Below, piece after piece: positions 12,601 to 24,114 of a DNA stretch of 64,000 bases. The notes beneath the pieces were generated by a model. That model saw only the letters and a list, made by a program, of their open reading frames with translations. It was not told where the DNA came from and searched no databases. Within the stretch, counting starts at the first letter, position 1. Each line of letters opens with the position of its first letter. A program made the position numbers and the translations under genes. Where the stretch lies: positions 39,863,001 through 39,927,000 of the forward strand of contig JAIVEN010000007.1 in the NCBI GenBank assembly GCA_026686845.1, read 5' to 3'. This DNA is from Adenanthera pavonina. Taxonomy: Eukaryota; Streptophyta; Magnoliopsida; Fabales; Fabaceae.

Positions 12601-15539
12601 CCTGACTAATTAGTACAGTTTATGACTCAAACTTACACTGTACAAATTGTCATTTCTCTCTTTTCCAGGATTTTGGCCATAAATTTAAAAATTCATATCT
12701 AACTCTATACTGAGCCAAATCATGAATTCTATATGTCATTGGAAAGATATATATGTCTACTTATCTTAATATTTTTATTATACATTTATTTTGTCTAGAC
12801 AGTGCACAGAATTAATTTGAATCGCTAGGGATCAAAACATCACTTTTACTGGAACAGTCTTGGTAAAATTTGTATATCTCTCATTGTACATCTCCAATTG
12901 AACTCAAATCAGTGGAATATTAACCTTAAAAGATAAATATTTTCATAAATGTAAGCCACTGAATTTTTTGGAGCTCTGTACGATTTTATATCACTTTTCA
13001 AAGAGAAGTAATATATTCAGTAAAATTCGCAGCCTTCACATCACTGTCCAGTTTTGACCCTTAACTTCAAAAATATACTATAAATTGTACACATATCCAA
13101 ATTGAGTGTTCTTTAGCTCATTGGAAAGCTTATTCTCTCTACTTTTAGAGCATATATAACACTTGACTTAATTTTCCTGTTTCAGACAAACAGTGTTGAC
13201 TTTACTTTCATGGACACAAAATAAACTTCTAGCAATATAACATGGCAAACAAGACTTCATAACAAGCTCTCATGATCATTCCATGTTTCAAATCCATGCC
13301 AAACATTTCATAATGCTCATAAGGATATAATAGCACAATGGCACAGATCTAAAAGCATATACATGATTTTATATATTATTTCAAAATATAGAATCATAGC
13401 TTGAAATTATCATCAAGCATCATTCTCTTCTTCATTCTCCTTAGCTTTTTGGACTCCTTTGCCGTAGCTTGTGCCTATCATTTGGGATACTTGAGGGGAT
13501 GAGATTGGGGGAAATCTCAGTAGCAAGTTACATTTTATGCAATTATGTCAATCATGTCAAATAAATAACATTTGATCACATTTAATCACATCAATCATAT
13601 TTAAACAATAAATTGTCACATTAGTCATAAAAATTTCGGCAGCATAACGGCTTAGAAAATGGACATCCCGGGGAATAAAACCCCTCATTTTACAGCCAAG
13701 ACCAATCAAAGAAATCACAATTTCAATATGGCAACACAATTTAATCATAGAAAGACAATGAAAGAACATAAAGCAAGAATATGAAACTTAGCTACCTTTG
13801 GTGCTTCCACTTGGCTTTCCTCTTTAAACCAAAGCTTCCTCTAGTTTTATCAAGCTTCCTCAAGTCCCTAAACATCATTCAACACATGCTCAAGCCATTG
13901 ATTTCATGGCTAATCACAAAAAGCTCCCATAAAACTTTTGAAACCCTTAAATTCCCAAACTCTTTATCTTAAGCTCTATCTTTGAGCCAATGCTTGTCTT
14001 TAAGGTTTTTCATCACGGGGAACTCATTTTTGCCATCACATTAATGAAATTCCAACTCCTTCCATCATATTAAATTGACCAAAATCAAGGGTTTAGGAGG
14101 AAGAATGGAATTTTTTCCAAAAATTGCTTTATAACCTTCCAAAACTTATTTCTTTCACTATATCTCATACTTTCTCTAAACTTTATTGCATAAAACCACT
14201 TCCTTTCTTAAATCCATATCCAGACTGAAACTAAACAGCAATTGGGAAGGAGGAAAACTCAAAGAAATAGCCATAAACTACTTAGGAACTTGAAGGAAAA
14301 TCACTTAGAATTAAAAGGAGAATTCTTGCTTTTTTCTTGAATTTTTTTCTTCTTCTTTTCTTTATTCCTTTTCTCCCTCTCGTTTTCTCCTTCTCCTTTG
14401 GTGTTTGCAGCTGCCTCACCTTCCTTTCTTTATGCTAGAGTCGGTAAAAAAGGGGGGTATAAATAAAGAATGAGAATTCACCAATTGATGCCATGTGTCC
14501 ATGGTTGAATCTTGATGGAAAAGTTAAGAAAATGTGAGGAAATATTAAAGTAATCTTAATATTCCCATGTGCAGCTTAGGTCACGAAATTGAGCAGAATT
14601 TTTGTCCATAAATTTCAGATTTTTACTTATCCAGATATATCCCGGACCGGTCTGGACAATTAAAGCTACTTTAGCAGTATATTTTACTATTATTGGGATA
14701 CTAATTATAATCATAAAATTACCATAATATAATTATCCCAATTGGTCCAAATATAAGACCCACACATTTTTCTTGAATGAATACTGCTTCTTCCTGCAGT
14801 CCAGACTGACATTTATCGGGTAAGACATTAATATTAAATCATAATTACCCAATAAATATTATTTTGATCTCAATAAATTCCATGCTATATTCCAATGGTC
14901 TTAGCTCATTGAGAGCTTCATTTTGACTATAATTTTTCATATTCACAAAAATGCCCTTGACCCAGGATATTTTATAATTTTTAAAACTTCTGGGTCATTA
15001 GGTGTAATTTTCACCAAAATTCATAAAATTTACTTCAATCCCTTCCATGCGTCCTCCGGCTTGTCTTCTTTCTTTCTTTCTTTTTTTTTTTTTGGCTTCG
15101 TTTTCCTTTTTTTTTTCTTTTCTTTTCCCTTTTTTTTTGTCCAGGGGTAAAATGATCATTTTTTATTTTTCCTTCTGACTGAGATAATTGCCCCCTTTAC
15201 CTTATATTATGCAAAATGGTGTATATCCAATTTTATAAATTCCTTATAGATTTTAAAATATTGGGCCTTAAACATTTAAGAGAAATTTTAGGATATTACA
15301 ATATGCGCGTCGGAAGTTAGTTCATTGCATTAGCAAAAATGCTGATGGAACTGCTGTCATTAGCACCACAACGCCATATTTGAGGCCGTAGCTCCGTGCC
15401 TCACTGTCTCTTCCTCGTCTTAATCCAGAAGCTCTTCCCGCCGTAGTGCCATATACCCTTATCGCGGCATCACTGTTTTGTCTTGTCTCCTTTGGTTGTC
15501 CTCCTATGTAGTTGTGTCGTTGGTTATTAAGATGTTACA
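9658..15539 (+). mobile_element. Solo LTR (Gypsy-type) inserted in Copia pol; itself interrupted
   Basis: The sequence starts TGTAATGACCC and ends GATGTTACA, is flanked on both sides by the perfect 5-bp duplication ATCCA (9653-9657 and 15540-15544), and has no coding domain inside. Removing the nested LTR (12336-15300) and its extra target copy leaves about 2.9 kb, a typical length for long chromovirus LTRs. The plus orientation is my preference, based on similarity of layout to the LTR at 54226-56773. It is not proven, because both ends fit TG..CA. Confidence 0.82.
12336..15300 (-). mobile_element. Second solo LTR nested inside the first
   Basis: This 2965-bp block starts TGTAACACC and ends GATATTACA, and is flanked by the perfect 5-bp duplication ATATG (12331-12335 and 15301-15305). 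It has no coding domain. Read on the minus strand it begins TGTAATATCC, like many Tekay-type Gypsy LTRs, and has a TATA-like stretch near 14458 followed by a plausible leader, so minus is the likelier orientation. A T-rich low-complexity tract occupies 15060-15140. Confidence 0.82.
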
Positions 15540-15544
15540 ATCCA

Positions 15545-17930
15545 CCCTTACTTGCATGTCATTTTCATGAGTTTGGTTCAACCCCACTTTTGGCCTCATC
15601 CTTATTTCTTCTTCTTCATCTATTATACTTGTTAAGTGTAAGTTATTTTCAGATTTCTCGACCATATGCTCCTTTTTCTTATAAGGACAAACCTGCTCAA
15701 TAAAAACAACATCCCTAGGCGTGAAACAAATGCTTTTCTCCATGTCATAAAGCCTATATCCCTTTTGACAATGAAGGTACCCAATAAAAACTTATGTTCT
15801 CCCTCTTTCTCCAAATTTATCTTTTTTCTTATTAACATTTACATATGACAAACACCAATAAATCCAAAGATGATCATATATAGGTTTCTTTCCTAAAAGA
15901 CTATCATAGGGAGTATGATTTTCCACAGCTCTCAAAGGTAATCTATTGATGAGATACATTGTAGTAAGAATACACTCTCCCCAAAATTCTAAGGGCAACC
16001 CAACATAAAATCTAAGAGCTCTTGCCATCTCAAGTATGTATCTATGTTTTCATTCTGCAACCCTATTTTGTTGGGTGTATAAAGACAGGTTGTTTATATG
16101 ACTATGCCCCTACTTTAATAAAATTCCATCATTGTTCTACTTTGAAATTCTATACCATTATCTACTCTAATTTTCTTAGCCCGCTTCCCAAACTGTGTTT
16201 CAACTATATTCAAGATATTAGGCAAATAATGAGAAACCTAGACTTATTTTTCATCAAATAAACCCAAACTCCATGACTAAAGTCATTAACAATAGTAAAA
16301 AATCATGTACCCTAGAGAGTGGTTCAGTTTTGTAACCTCCCCAGATATCACAAAGTATTAAATCAAAACATGCAGCAGTTTTTATTGAGCTTTTAGAAAA
16401 AGGCAATCTAGTTTGTTTAGCCCTTATACAAGAATCACAAAACCTGATATTTTTATTCTTAATAATTCTAGAATTCAAAATAACTTGCTTGATTTTCTCA
16501 ACCGATGTATGACCAAGTCTCCAGTGCCAAAGATCTAAGCTTTCCACTATTTGAACAACCATTACCATGCCTTCTTGTCATATTGATTCCAATAACTCCA
16601 GCCCATCACTTTCTCTACCCATCTAATTAGGTTCTTTGTCCGTAGGTTTTGCATCACACACAAATTTGCCACAAAGATTACTGTACATTCATAATTCTTT
16701 GTTAACCTACTAATTGAAATTAAGTTACACTCAAAACTAGGTATATATAACACATCATTGAGGCCCAATCCATTTGGTAAGTCAACCCGATTGATAGCTT
16801 CTATGGATACATTTTGCCCATTAGGTATCTTAAAAGGTGGTGACTTAATATTTTTCTTATCTTTTAAACATTTCCTGCAACGCATTATATGCTCAGCGGC
16901 ACCAGAATCAATAACCTATACCTCATAATCATACGTCTTAATTATTATGTTAACCATGGGTTGCTTATGTTAGGTCATTACCTTCTGTGCTTCTTTTTGA
17001 TGATAGGCTTCCCTTTCACAATCAAGGTATTGCATTAGTTTTTCATATTGATCCATGATCAATCCCAGTATTGGACTAACTTTCGAGCTTACTTGTGCCA
17101 ATTCGGGTCTTGTCTTCTTGTCATCTTGGTTTCTATTTCCTCCCTTTCTTCCAATCACCTTGTACTACAAAATGCAACTACCTCCGTTGCCAGTTTGTAC
17201 AGTGCGAAGACTAGTCTTTGTTGCTCATCTTTAGCTAGCAATTGGTATATGGCTCCAATTCTAGGTAGAGCTTTAGCGCTCAATATCTGAGTCTTCACTG
17301 TGTTGAAAATATCATCCAATCCCATGAGAAAATCATAGAGTTGTGCTCATTCTCTTATCTCCACTAACTGCTTCTGAACATCACAATTGTAGCCTCCATA
17401 CACGCATTTCAGCCACAGCGCAATAGTCTACATCTCGTCCCAAAATGCCTTGAATTTGGTGTAGTATGAAGACACTGATTGTTCATCCTATATGAGTAGC
17501 GTTACCGATCTCCTCGCTCATAGGCCCTGGGTGCACTACCCTTTCCAAATCTTTCTTCAATATCAACCTAAATTTCTCAAGATGTCTTGGTGTAATGTAT
17601 ACTGCTTCGAACGTCCTTGTCCATGGCACTTTTTAACCATCCCTTAACCATCGCATTGCAATGCATCCAATGTCCAAGGTCTAGTGAATTTGCCACAGGC
17701 ATGGAAATCGTCACATCAACACACCCTATTTTGTTTTTGGCAAATAGGGCATTACTCATATCATTAACCCACTCCATGTAGTTGTTTTCATGGAGAAACT
17801 CACTAGCATATACTTGCCTCGGATTATTTGAGGCGTGAATGTAGAAAGGTAACATCACATCTATCCCCTCTGGCTGGGTCTCCATAGAGGTTTTGTTCGC
17901 CGTTTTGCTTGTCTCTTTTGAGCCTGTCAT
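15545..17930 (-). pseudogene. Copia gag and integrase fragment
   Basis: Reading minus: a gag-like frame at 17577-17930 (Met at 17930; motif NNYMEWVNDM), a protease/pre-integrase region at 16562-16885 (LNDVLYIPSFECNLISISRL), the zinc-binding pre-integrase domain at 16254-16568 (WHWRLGH, then CDSCIRAKQTRLPF and a CDIWG motif), and the integrase end at 15792-16028 (ALRFYVGLPLEFWGE). The pieces lie in different frames with stops between. It was continuous with the reverse-transcriptase part at 7870-9640 before LTR insertion. Confidence 0.85.
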
Positions 17931-17989
17931 GTTGTAGTGTGATGCACACTACATAAACCCTCAATTTCTAGAATTGCTATGATACTATA

Positions 17990-18219
17990 ATAAATTTAGA
18001 GAAGTTAATTTTGTGTGAGGAGTTGATATCTTCATTCCATGATGTGTTAAATATATATATATATATAGCATGTACATGATCCCTTTCTGATGCTGTAGGG
18101 ATATTAAAAGATTACAATATTTAAACAAGATAATATAATATACAATAAAATCAACTAAAACATGGTTACCACACGTATCATGCATGCCATTAGCCACATC
18201 TTATATCTTATGAATCCAG
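17990..18219 (-). repeat. 5' LTR of split Copia element
   Basis: It is the partner of 7607-7840. It contains a short (TA)n run near 18054-18067 that the other LTR lacks. On the minus strand it is followed by the primer-binding site. Confidence 0.85.
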
Positions 18220-19290
18220 ATGTCGTCACCATCAATTAGTTTGGGTATTTGGCCTAGGGATTGGTGTTTTGTCAATTTCAATAGTCAATGTCATATAACT
18301 GTCTTGTTTAAGAAATCATTTAAGTTAACATAGATTAAGAAAGTAAAATTTAAAAAAAAAATCTATATTGTAATTAAAGGAGAAAAGGAGAAAAATTATT
18401 GATAGTAGCAAATGACGGCATAACTGAAAAAAAAATTGATCAAACTTTAAAATTTTGAAATAACACAAAATTTAAAATGAAACAAAACATCTAAAATAAC
18501 AAGAATTTTGAAACGGTGGGAGTAATATTTTAAATTTATAGTTGTAATTGAGCATTGCACAAATTTAGGCACTTTCGAATCTATAATGAAGTTAACCAAC
18601 ACTATGGAAAGACCCCCAAAGGAAGGACTTTAATCCTGGGCAGGAACCTATTTTATGGGAAAAACCTATACTATAGGAATGACCATACACATTGGGAACA
18701 AGATGCAATGAAACACAATGATCAAAGTTAAAATCAACCAGACAACAAATAACCTAGACTACAAAAACAAAAAATAAAATCAAACTAGACTACAAAAAAC
18801 CAAATCAAACTAACCAGGTTACCCAAAAAACTGATGAATTATCTACCAGTGAACTGGCACTCAATCTAGTTTGAGATACTCTCAAAATTGGACTCAATAA
18901 CTATATAACCACCTTAAACCGGGCAGGCCACTAGAAATCTTATACAATCGAGCAGTTTCATTTTCAAGAAAATCCCAACACATGGGCAAATTAGAGGCGG
19001 TCCTTCCATTGCTATTTATAACTGAACCCCCGCCCTTCTTCCATAAACCAAGCAGTGTGGGACTTTGTAAAATAAGCCAACTCCTCGTTTCTTCGAAGCA
19101 AACTCCAACACATGTTTCTTCAACACATTTACCATAAATTCTCATGGATTTTTCCTTCTTATCTTTATTATCTGTGTTCTCTCTATCCATTGCTCTGCCA
19201 TATGAACACGAAAATGTCCAGATTATTTGTCCTACTTATATTTTACCTTTCACAAATTTCAAATGTAAAGCAAATCATTCCAATGGTGGT
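18220..19290. other. AT-rich spacer; possible snRNA-like promoter, no confirmed gene
   Basis: From 18220 to 18600 the DNA is AT-rich; one Stowaway-like end (ACTCCCACCGTTTCAAAAT on the minus strand) lies near 18500-18525. On the minus strand 19053-19063 reads GTCCCACACTG, close to the plant snRNA upstream element, and 19011-19020 reads TATAAATAGC, with 32 nt between them. A 98-codon frame at 18894-19190 overlaps this and resembles nothing I know. The reading of this block is uncertain. Confidence 0.4.
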
Positions 19291-19299
19291 CCCTTAAAA

Positions 19300-20100
19300 T
19301 AAGTACAAGCAAAACAACTTCTATATTATCAAAACGTGGCATCTTAAGGACTTTCAATCACAAGTTGTGTAGGCAAAGCTATAGTTCTTTTTGAGAGGAC
19401 GAGGATGGAAATATGAATCTAAACTTGTTGATGGAATTTTCCCAGGTTTAAAACATCATGGACTTCACCTCTAATAATTACGTCATAATACTTTAGTATA
19501 CCTTTATTGTTTTCCAATTCCGGGTCCTAATCTCAGTAATATAAGACCAGTTGCTCATATCAATAAGTAAGCCACAGAGATTGTGATGATCCAATTACTC
19601 CCGAGTAAAACAGCCTCTCCTAGGCATCAAGGACTCAAGGGACACTTTAGGATCATCATTCTCAACCATGAGTTCTTTACTAGATGAACTCCTGAATCAG
19701 GGATTACAAAGAAGTTATTGAGAAAATGGATCTGGTTCAGATTCTTCCTGATACACAAGTTTCTCTTTAGAGGCGAGTGTAGAGCATACTCGAATCTTAG
19801 AGAGACAAAGATAAGATATATTTACTGTGAAATCTTAGAAAAAGAGAGAGAGTTTTTAGAAATTGAACATTATATTTCAGATGAGGGTTTTCGTAATGAA
19901 TTCTGGTCTGCCCTTTCCTTACAAACTAGGCTCTTATATAGACCTTGAGCCTCTTACCACATTTTTACAATAATTACAAGTTGACAAGATAGGAGGACAC
20001 ATATTACAGACATACTTTAAACATGACATTGAAACATGGCCGACAACTTATAGTGGTGTCAGCTTATTACAAAAGTTATATGCACTCAACTTGTCGGTAA
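19300..20100 (-). promoter_or_regulatory. Pararetroviral intergenic region with TATA box
   Basis: On the minus strand 19931-19940 reads TATATAAGAG, resembling the core of pregenomic-RNA promoters of caulimovirids, and follows the last viral frame. The downstream 600 bp are non-coding and contain CT-rich leader-like sequence (near 19846-19860). A weak candidate for the initiator tRNA-Met primer site lies near 19553-19563 (TTGATATGAGC), but it has several mismatches and I do not rely on it. Whether this region still drives transcription cannot be seen. Confidence 0.6.
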
Positions 20101-20102
20101 CT

Positions 20103-20357
20103 TTAGAAATTATTACAGAATGGTTCATGATCCACTGGATTATTCATGATGTCTGGTTCCATGAGCTTTTTCTTTTTCTTCTTGATCTTCTTTCTTTCAA
20201 GTTTTTCTAATTCTTCTTCAATGTCAAGTTCTTTATTATGAGGAGTTGAGTCAAGATGGCATGAAAGAAAGTCCTGAAGGAATTGAGGATCTATTTCATA
20301 GGGGTCTTGTGAGTCCATGAAATATGATGGGTCTTGATCACTTGAGAGATCTGTCAT
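20103..20357 (-). pseudogene. Unassigned C-terminal viral frame, acidic then lysine-rich
   Basis: An 84-residue frame starts at ATG 20357. Its first half is rich in Asp, Glu and Ser. The second half has an EEELEKLERKK stretch followed by a run of lysines (about residues 56-64). It lies between the RNase H part and the promoter region of the endogenous pararetrovirus, where many caulimovirids carry a transactivator or an accessory frame. I cannot assign a function from the sequence. It may be a fragment of a longer frame. Confidence 0.5.
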
Positions 20358-20429
20358 AGGAAGATCTTGACTGATAGATGCTTCTGCTAGAGCTAGAGAG
20401 ATGTGAGGCCATTCGAAAGGAATGGCTTG

Positions 20430-21175
20430 TCATGTAGTCATTACTTCGTCTGGGTCAAAGAATTCACCAGGAAGTGGTCCAAGAGAAGTGCATATCTGTT
20501 CAATAACATTGCCTGCAAAATTATTAAGATTTAAAAGAAATTCTTTTAATTCATTAATAACATGTGATTCTCTGAGTGACCAATGCATTGCAATTCCCCA
20601 TAAGTGAGATTGGACCGAAGTGAACATGTTTCAATGATCATCGGTCTGATAAGGTCTATGAACCACAAAAAAGGAATAGACTTTTTGTTTCCAGGAGGGA
20701 ACGTTCCACAAATCATGTTCTTTGATGATGTTATACAATTTTCCTCTCCAGATGGAGAGAGAGGCATACCATGAGAGGAAGGTGGACAGGGTGGAATGTT
20801 CATTTTTCTTGTCATAAGAAAATGATAGGTTTGTTTAGGAGGTAAGGCAAATGCACAAACAAAGAGAGTAGACACAGACCAAACATACCACATAAATTCC
20901 TAGGTAACTAGACCTTTTATGAAAGGAATAAATAAATAAGGCAGAAGAGGGTCGAAGTATTCTGGCTTCGGTGAAATACCAGTGGCTTGGAGAAAAAGGT
21001 AAAGGTAATAGAACAGGGTCTTTCTGGCTACAGCATTTATCTGGGAACTGTTGGTTGGATGTTGAGATGGTGGAAAGACTAGGTCGTAACTAACATGGGT
21101 GAAAGAAGGATTATGATGTCGAGGCATTTTGGAAATGACGAGGATAAAGAGTGGTGTTTTGTGAAGAATAGACAC
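20430..21175 (-). pseudogene. Unassigned frames downstream of viral RNase H
   Basis: Three overlapping pieces (20900-21175, 20546-20893, 20430-20627) follow the RNase H part in shifted frames. The first starts near MSILHKTPLF and contains PSQHPTNSSQINAVARKTL, the second has GMPLSPSGEENC, and the last has INELKEFLLNL. They probably come from one decayed frame. No catalytic motif is visible. Position suggests an accessory viral protein, but I do not recognise it. Confidence 0.5.
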
Positions 21176-21229
21176 TTGGGTATTCTTTGCAAGAGGTCTG
21201 GATAAGAGATCAACAAGTAGATTATGACT

Positions 21230-22580
21230 TCCCTTAATATGCTTGACGGTGAATTTATATCGTGAAAACCAATCTTTTCATCGAAGTAATTGTTTCTCTG
21301 GGAGAATCTTTTTTTTTTTTGTCGAGGATGGCAGGAAAGGATGTGTTATCCATTTCCACAGTAAACTCATTAAAGCTGAGATAAAAGCTAAATTTTTCAA
21401 TGCCTCGTTTGACAGCTAATATCTCCTTATAAATCGTGTGATAGTGCTTTTCAGAGTCCTTGAACTATCCGTTGGCATGCGCACAGTAATATATTTTGGC
21501 ATTATCTTCCTCAATCAATACTGCTCCCCAATAATTTTCACTAGCGTCCGTCTGGAGGATAAGACATCCGTTGTTAGGAATCTTTAAAGGAGGTGGATGC
21601 TGAGCAATCTCTTTTAACTTTTGACATCTTCAGTTTGCTTTTCAGACCAAGGTGGTGGATTTTTCTTTAAAAGCATGGATAGCTGGCTGGTGTATTGACT
21701 GACACAGGGAATGAAGTCTCGGATATAATTGATTATACCCAAGAAACTTTGGATTTGTTTAGCTGTCAGTTTATCAGGGAAATCTAACAACTGTCTGGCA
21801 ATGTGTGGATTGGGCTGAAAATGACCTTCAGAAAATGTCATTCCTAAAAACTGAATTTGGGCTAAGCCCATTTGACTTTTGGTGGAGGATAACATAATTC
21901 CATATGTCTGGACTATTTGGTGAAATTTGGCTAACAAGGTTTTATGGGGCCCTTTTGTTTCTGAGTACAGAAGAATGTCATCAATGTAAATCAAGGCCGA
22001 GTGGAGTATGGGTTCAAAAATTCTCACCATAGCTTTTTGGAACAAAGATGGGGCAGGTTTAAGCCCAAATGGCATAATCTTCCATTGATACTGAGCATTC
22101 GGGATACAAAAAGTTGTTTTGTATCTGTCTTGAGGATGAATTCCTAGCTGCCAAAATCCTGCCTTAAGATCAAACTTAGAAAAGATTTGCTCTTTTCAAG
22201 TGGACAATCTGAGTGTTGATCTTTGGTAATGGGAATTTGTCATATTATAAGAAGTGATTAAGAGGGGTGTAATCAACAATAAATCTTTTCTTTCCTCTTC
22301 TTTTCTCCGCATCTTTCTCCATATAGAATGCATAACATGCCCAGGGAGACTTTGTTGGTTCAATTAATCCTTGTGCTAAGAGACCAGCACATTCATCTCT
22401 GGCTAAAGCCAAATCTTCTGGGGACATTCCTGGATGGGAAGCTTTGGTAGGATTTATGTTTTCATTCTTCTTGAAGGGAAGACGGATGAAGAAATCCTTG
22501 TTTTTCCACAGAGGATGAGGATGATTGAATTTATCATGGCTTTCAGGACACAGGGGTAACAGTTTGTCTATGAGAGTCAC
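21230..22580 (-). pseudogene. Pararetroviral reverse transcriptase and RNase H, decayed
   Basis: 22245-22580 carries the fingers, with KASHPGMSPEDLALARDEC and KRFIVDYTPLN. After frame changes between 22245 and 22075, 21614-22075 carries MPFGLKPAPSLFQKAM, the catalytic YIDD box, and the thumb to LGIINYIRDF. RNase H follows to about 21230, with the conserved QTDAS aspartate and later acidic residues visible but with in-frame stops near 21465 and 21275. In the virus this unit copies the pregenomic RNA and removes the template. This copy cannot make the whole enzyme. Confidence 0.88.
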
Positions 22581-23056
22581 ATATTCCTGAGGGATTGTTG
22601 AAGTTCATAAAGGTTCCAAATTGGTTTCCATGGAGTAAAAGAGGATCTAAACTTAATCCCTTTTGGAAGAATCTGCAAACCTTTGGTTGAGTGATAAATA
22701 TCCATGCCAATCAGCACATCTTTGTTGGGCAAGTTGGTTCCAAGAATCCTGGTCCAGATAATACGGTTAGGGAAAAATTGTATACCTATTCTTTTCTTTG
22801 AAATCAGATTAATGTTGAAATGATTTCCATCAACTGTTGTAAAGTATTCTTTGTGAGGCATCCATGCTTCTGGTGGCAGTACTTCTGATTTCATGATACT
22901 ACAGCATGATCCTGTATCCAGAAACGCAATAGCCTGGACGGGCTTCTCGTACTTATCAGAAAGTACTTTGATCTTGACATTGGGAAGAGGCGCTATTCCC
23001 GTAGAGTGATTAACTAAGCATATTTGATGTTGACAAAGATGATGAACAATAAACAC
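22577..23056 (-). pseudogene. Pararetroviral aspartic protease region
   Basis: The frame, read from 23056, has the retropepsin-type active site AIAFLDTGSCCSIM with D47-T48-G49 and a later LIGMD motif near residue 115. In caulimovirids this domain lies between the coat protein and reverse transcriptase, as here. It is in a different frame from the zinc-knuckle part (23190-23270), so a frameshift lies near 23100, and it overlaps the start of the reverse transcriptase piece by 4 nt. No complete polyprotein can be read through. Confidence 0.82.
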
Positions 23057-23189
23057 TTCCTCATCTTCTTCAGAACTAGATTTCTCTGACTGAGGAATAA
23101 TGAGACTAGTGTGTCATCTTGAGCTTCCTGTTCTTCATAGATGGCTTCAAAATCTTCATCAGAAGATAATGATAATGTCTCCTGAAGCT

Positions 23190-24114
23190 TGCTAAACATT
23201 TTGATGTCCCTTTTAGACTTGGTTGGACATTGTTTAGCAAAATGTCCCTTCTGTCCACAAATTTAATATCTTCCTGTCTTAACAGAAGGAGTAGACCATC
23301 TTTTGAAATACCGAAAAGGTTTCTTCTGTCTTCTTGATCGGAATTTCTACCGTCGAGGGAATTTGAGGAAATGAGCCTTCTTCTTCTGAGGACATGAACA
23401 AACGTTTTTGTCTTTACATTTAATCTTCAAATCAGGTCTTCTGCAAACTTTGTACAGATGCGTCTTGTCCTTTAAGACATTTTTGACGAACTTCTGTTGT
23501 TCACATAATCTATCTAAATATGCTAAGGCCAGTTGATAGATTTCTCCAAGAGATATATGAGTCATTTCTCTTTGAAGACCATTAATAGCTTTCTGCAACT
23601 CCGGTTGAAGTTCATCATGCAAAGAGGCAATAAAAACATGCCGAAGATTGATATCATTTGCTCCTCCCAACATATAGTATCTTTCAGACATTCTTTTGAA
23701 ATGTTTCTGCAAATCATATCTTTCCAAAGAACAGCATTTCATTTCAAAATACTCTTGTCTAGCTCTTCGATCAATAATACTAAAGTCACCAATAAATTCT
23801 TTATACAAGATCCCTAAAAAGGTAAGGATATCATGCTGAGCCATTTGGATCTTTTGATACTCACTGAGACTAGTAAACCATTCACGCAAATTGCCAGTCA
23901 GTCTGGACAAAAAGTTTGTCAGCACATCATGAGTATTAGCTTCCGAGTCAGTCATTTGGACATCAAGCCATGCACCAAATTCATGAAGTTTTTCTCTCCA
24001 TCTATGATGAGGAAGATCATCAAAAGTAAAATAAGGACCATTAATAGGTTTGTGTGTATGGATATTGATACCATGAACAGATTCAGCAGGATCTTCAACT
24101 ATAGGAGTAGGACA
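23190..24114 (-). pseudogene. Pararetroviral coat-protein part with defective zinc knuckle
   Basis: The frame is open from 24114 without an upstream Met; the first Met is at 23955. It contains a capsid-like region (REWFTSLSEYQKIQMAQHDI; later DRRARQEYFEMKCCSLERYD and HVFIASLHDELQPELQKAI), then a Cys/Lys-rich basic tail (IKCKDKNVCSCPQKKK). A TAG follows near 23347, more basic residues, and a TAA near 23267. The knuckle keeps C-x4-H-x4-C, but the position of the first Cys is Tyr and is followed by the stop. Capsids of this family package the viral DNA. This fragment is truncated at its N-terminal side. Confidence 0.83.

Larger units (their letters stand above)
7607..18219 (-). mobile_element. 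Ty1/Copia LTR retrotransposon, degenerate, split by nested LTRs
   Basis: The element reads on the minus strand: 5' LTR 17990-18219, primer-binding site about 17967-17983 (related to TGGTATCATAGC), gag near 17.9 kb, integrase 15.8-16.6 kb, reverse transcriptase 8.36-9.27 kb, a purine-rich tract at 7841-7851 and the 3' LTR at 7607-7840. Pol is cut into two parts by the solo LTR at 9658-15539. Many stops and frameshifts are present, so it is an old copy. No convincing target duplication was found at its outer ends. Confidence 0.88.
19300..24114 (-). other. Endogenous pararetrovirus (Caulimoviridae) sequence, degenerate
   Basis: Reading minus from 24114: coat-protein core, basic region, zinc knuckle, aspartic protease, reverse transcriptase, RNase H, unassigned downstream frames, then a TATA-containing non-coding region. 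There is no integrase and no LTR pair, and the reverse transcriptase has the caulimovirid signature around KASHPGMSPEDLALARDEC. Many stops and frameshifts show it is an old non-functional copy. The movement-protein region expected upstream of the coat protein is missing because the copy ends abruptly at AT-rich DNA at 24115. The genus is not resolved; a florendovirus- or petuvirus-like lineage is possible. The low-coordinate boundary is approximate. Confidence 0.87.

Noticed and set aside
15060..15140. T-rich tract as a regulatory or tail feature
   Set aside because: Simple low-complexity sequence inside a solo LTR, with no target duplication at that point.
18894..19190. 98-codon minus-strand frame as a protein gene
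   Set aside because: No recognisable domain, and it overlaps promoter-like GTCCCACA/TATA motifs that would make little sense inside a coding exon.
19553..19563. Viral tRNA primer site TTGATATGAGC
   Set aside because: It needs a gap and several mismatches to match the initiator tRNA complement; kept only as a weak note.
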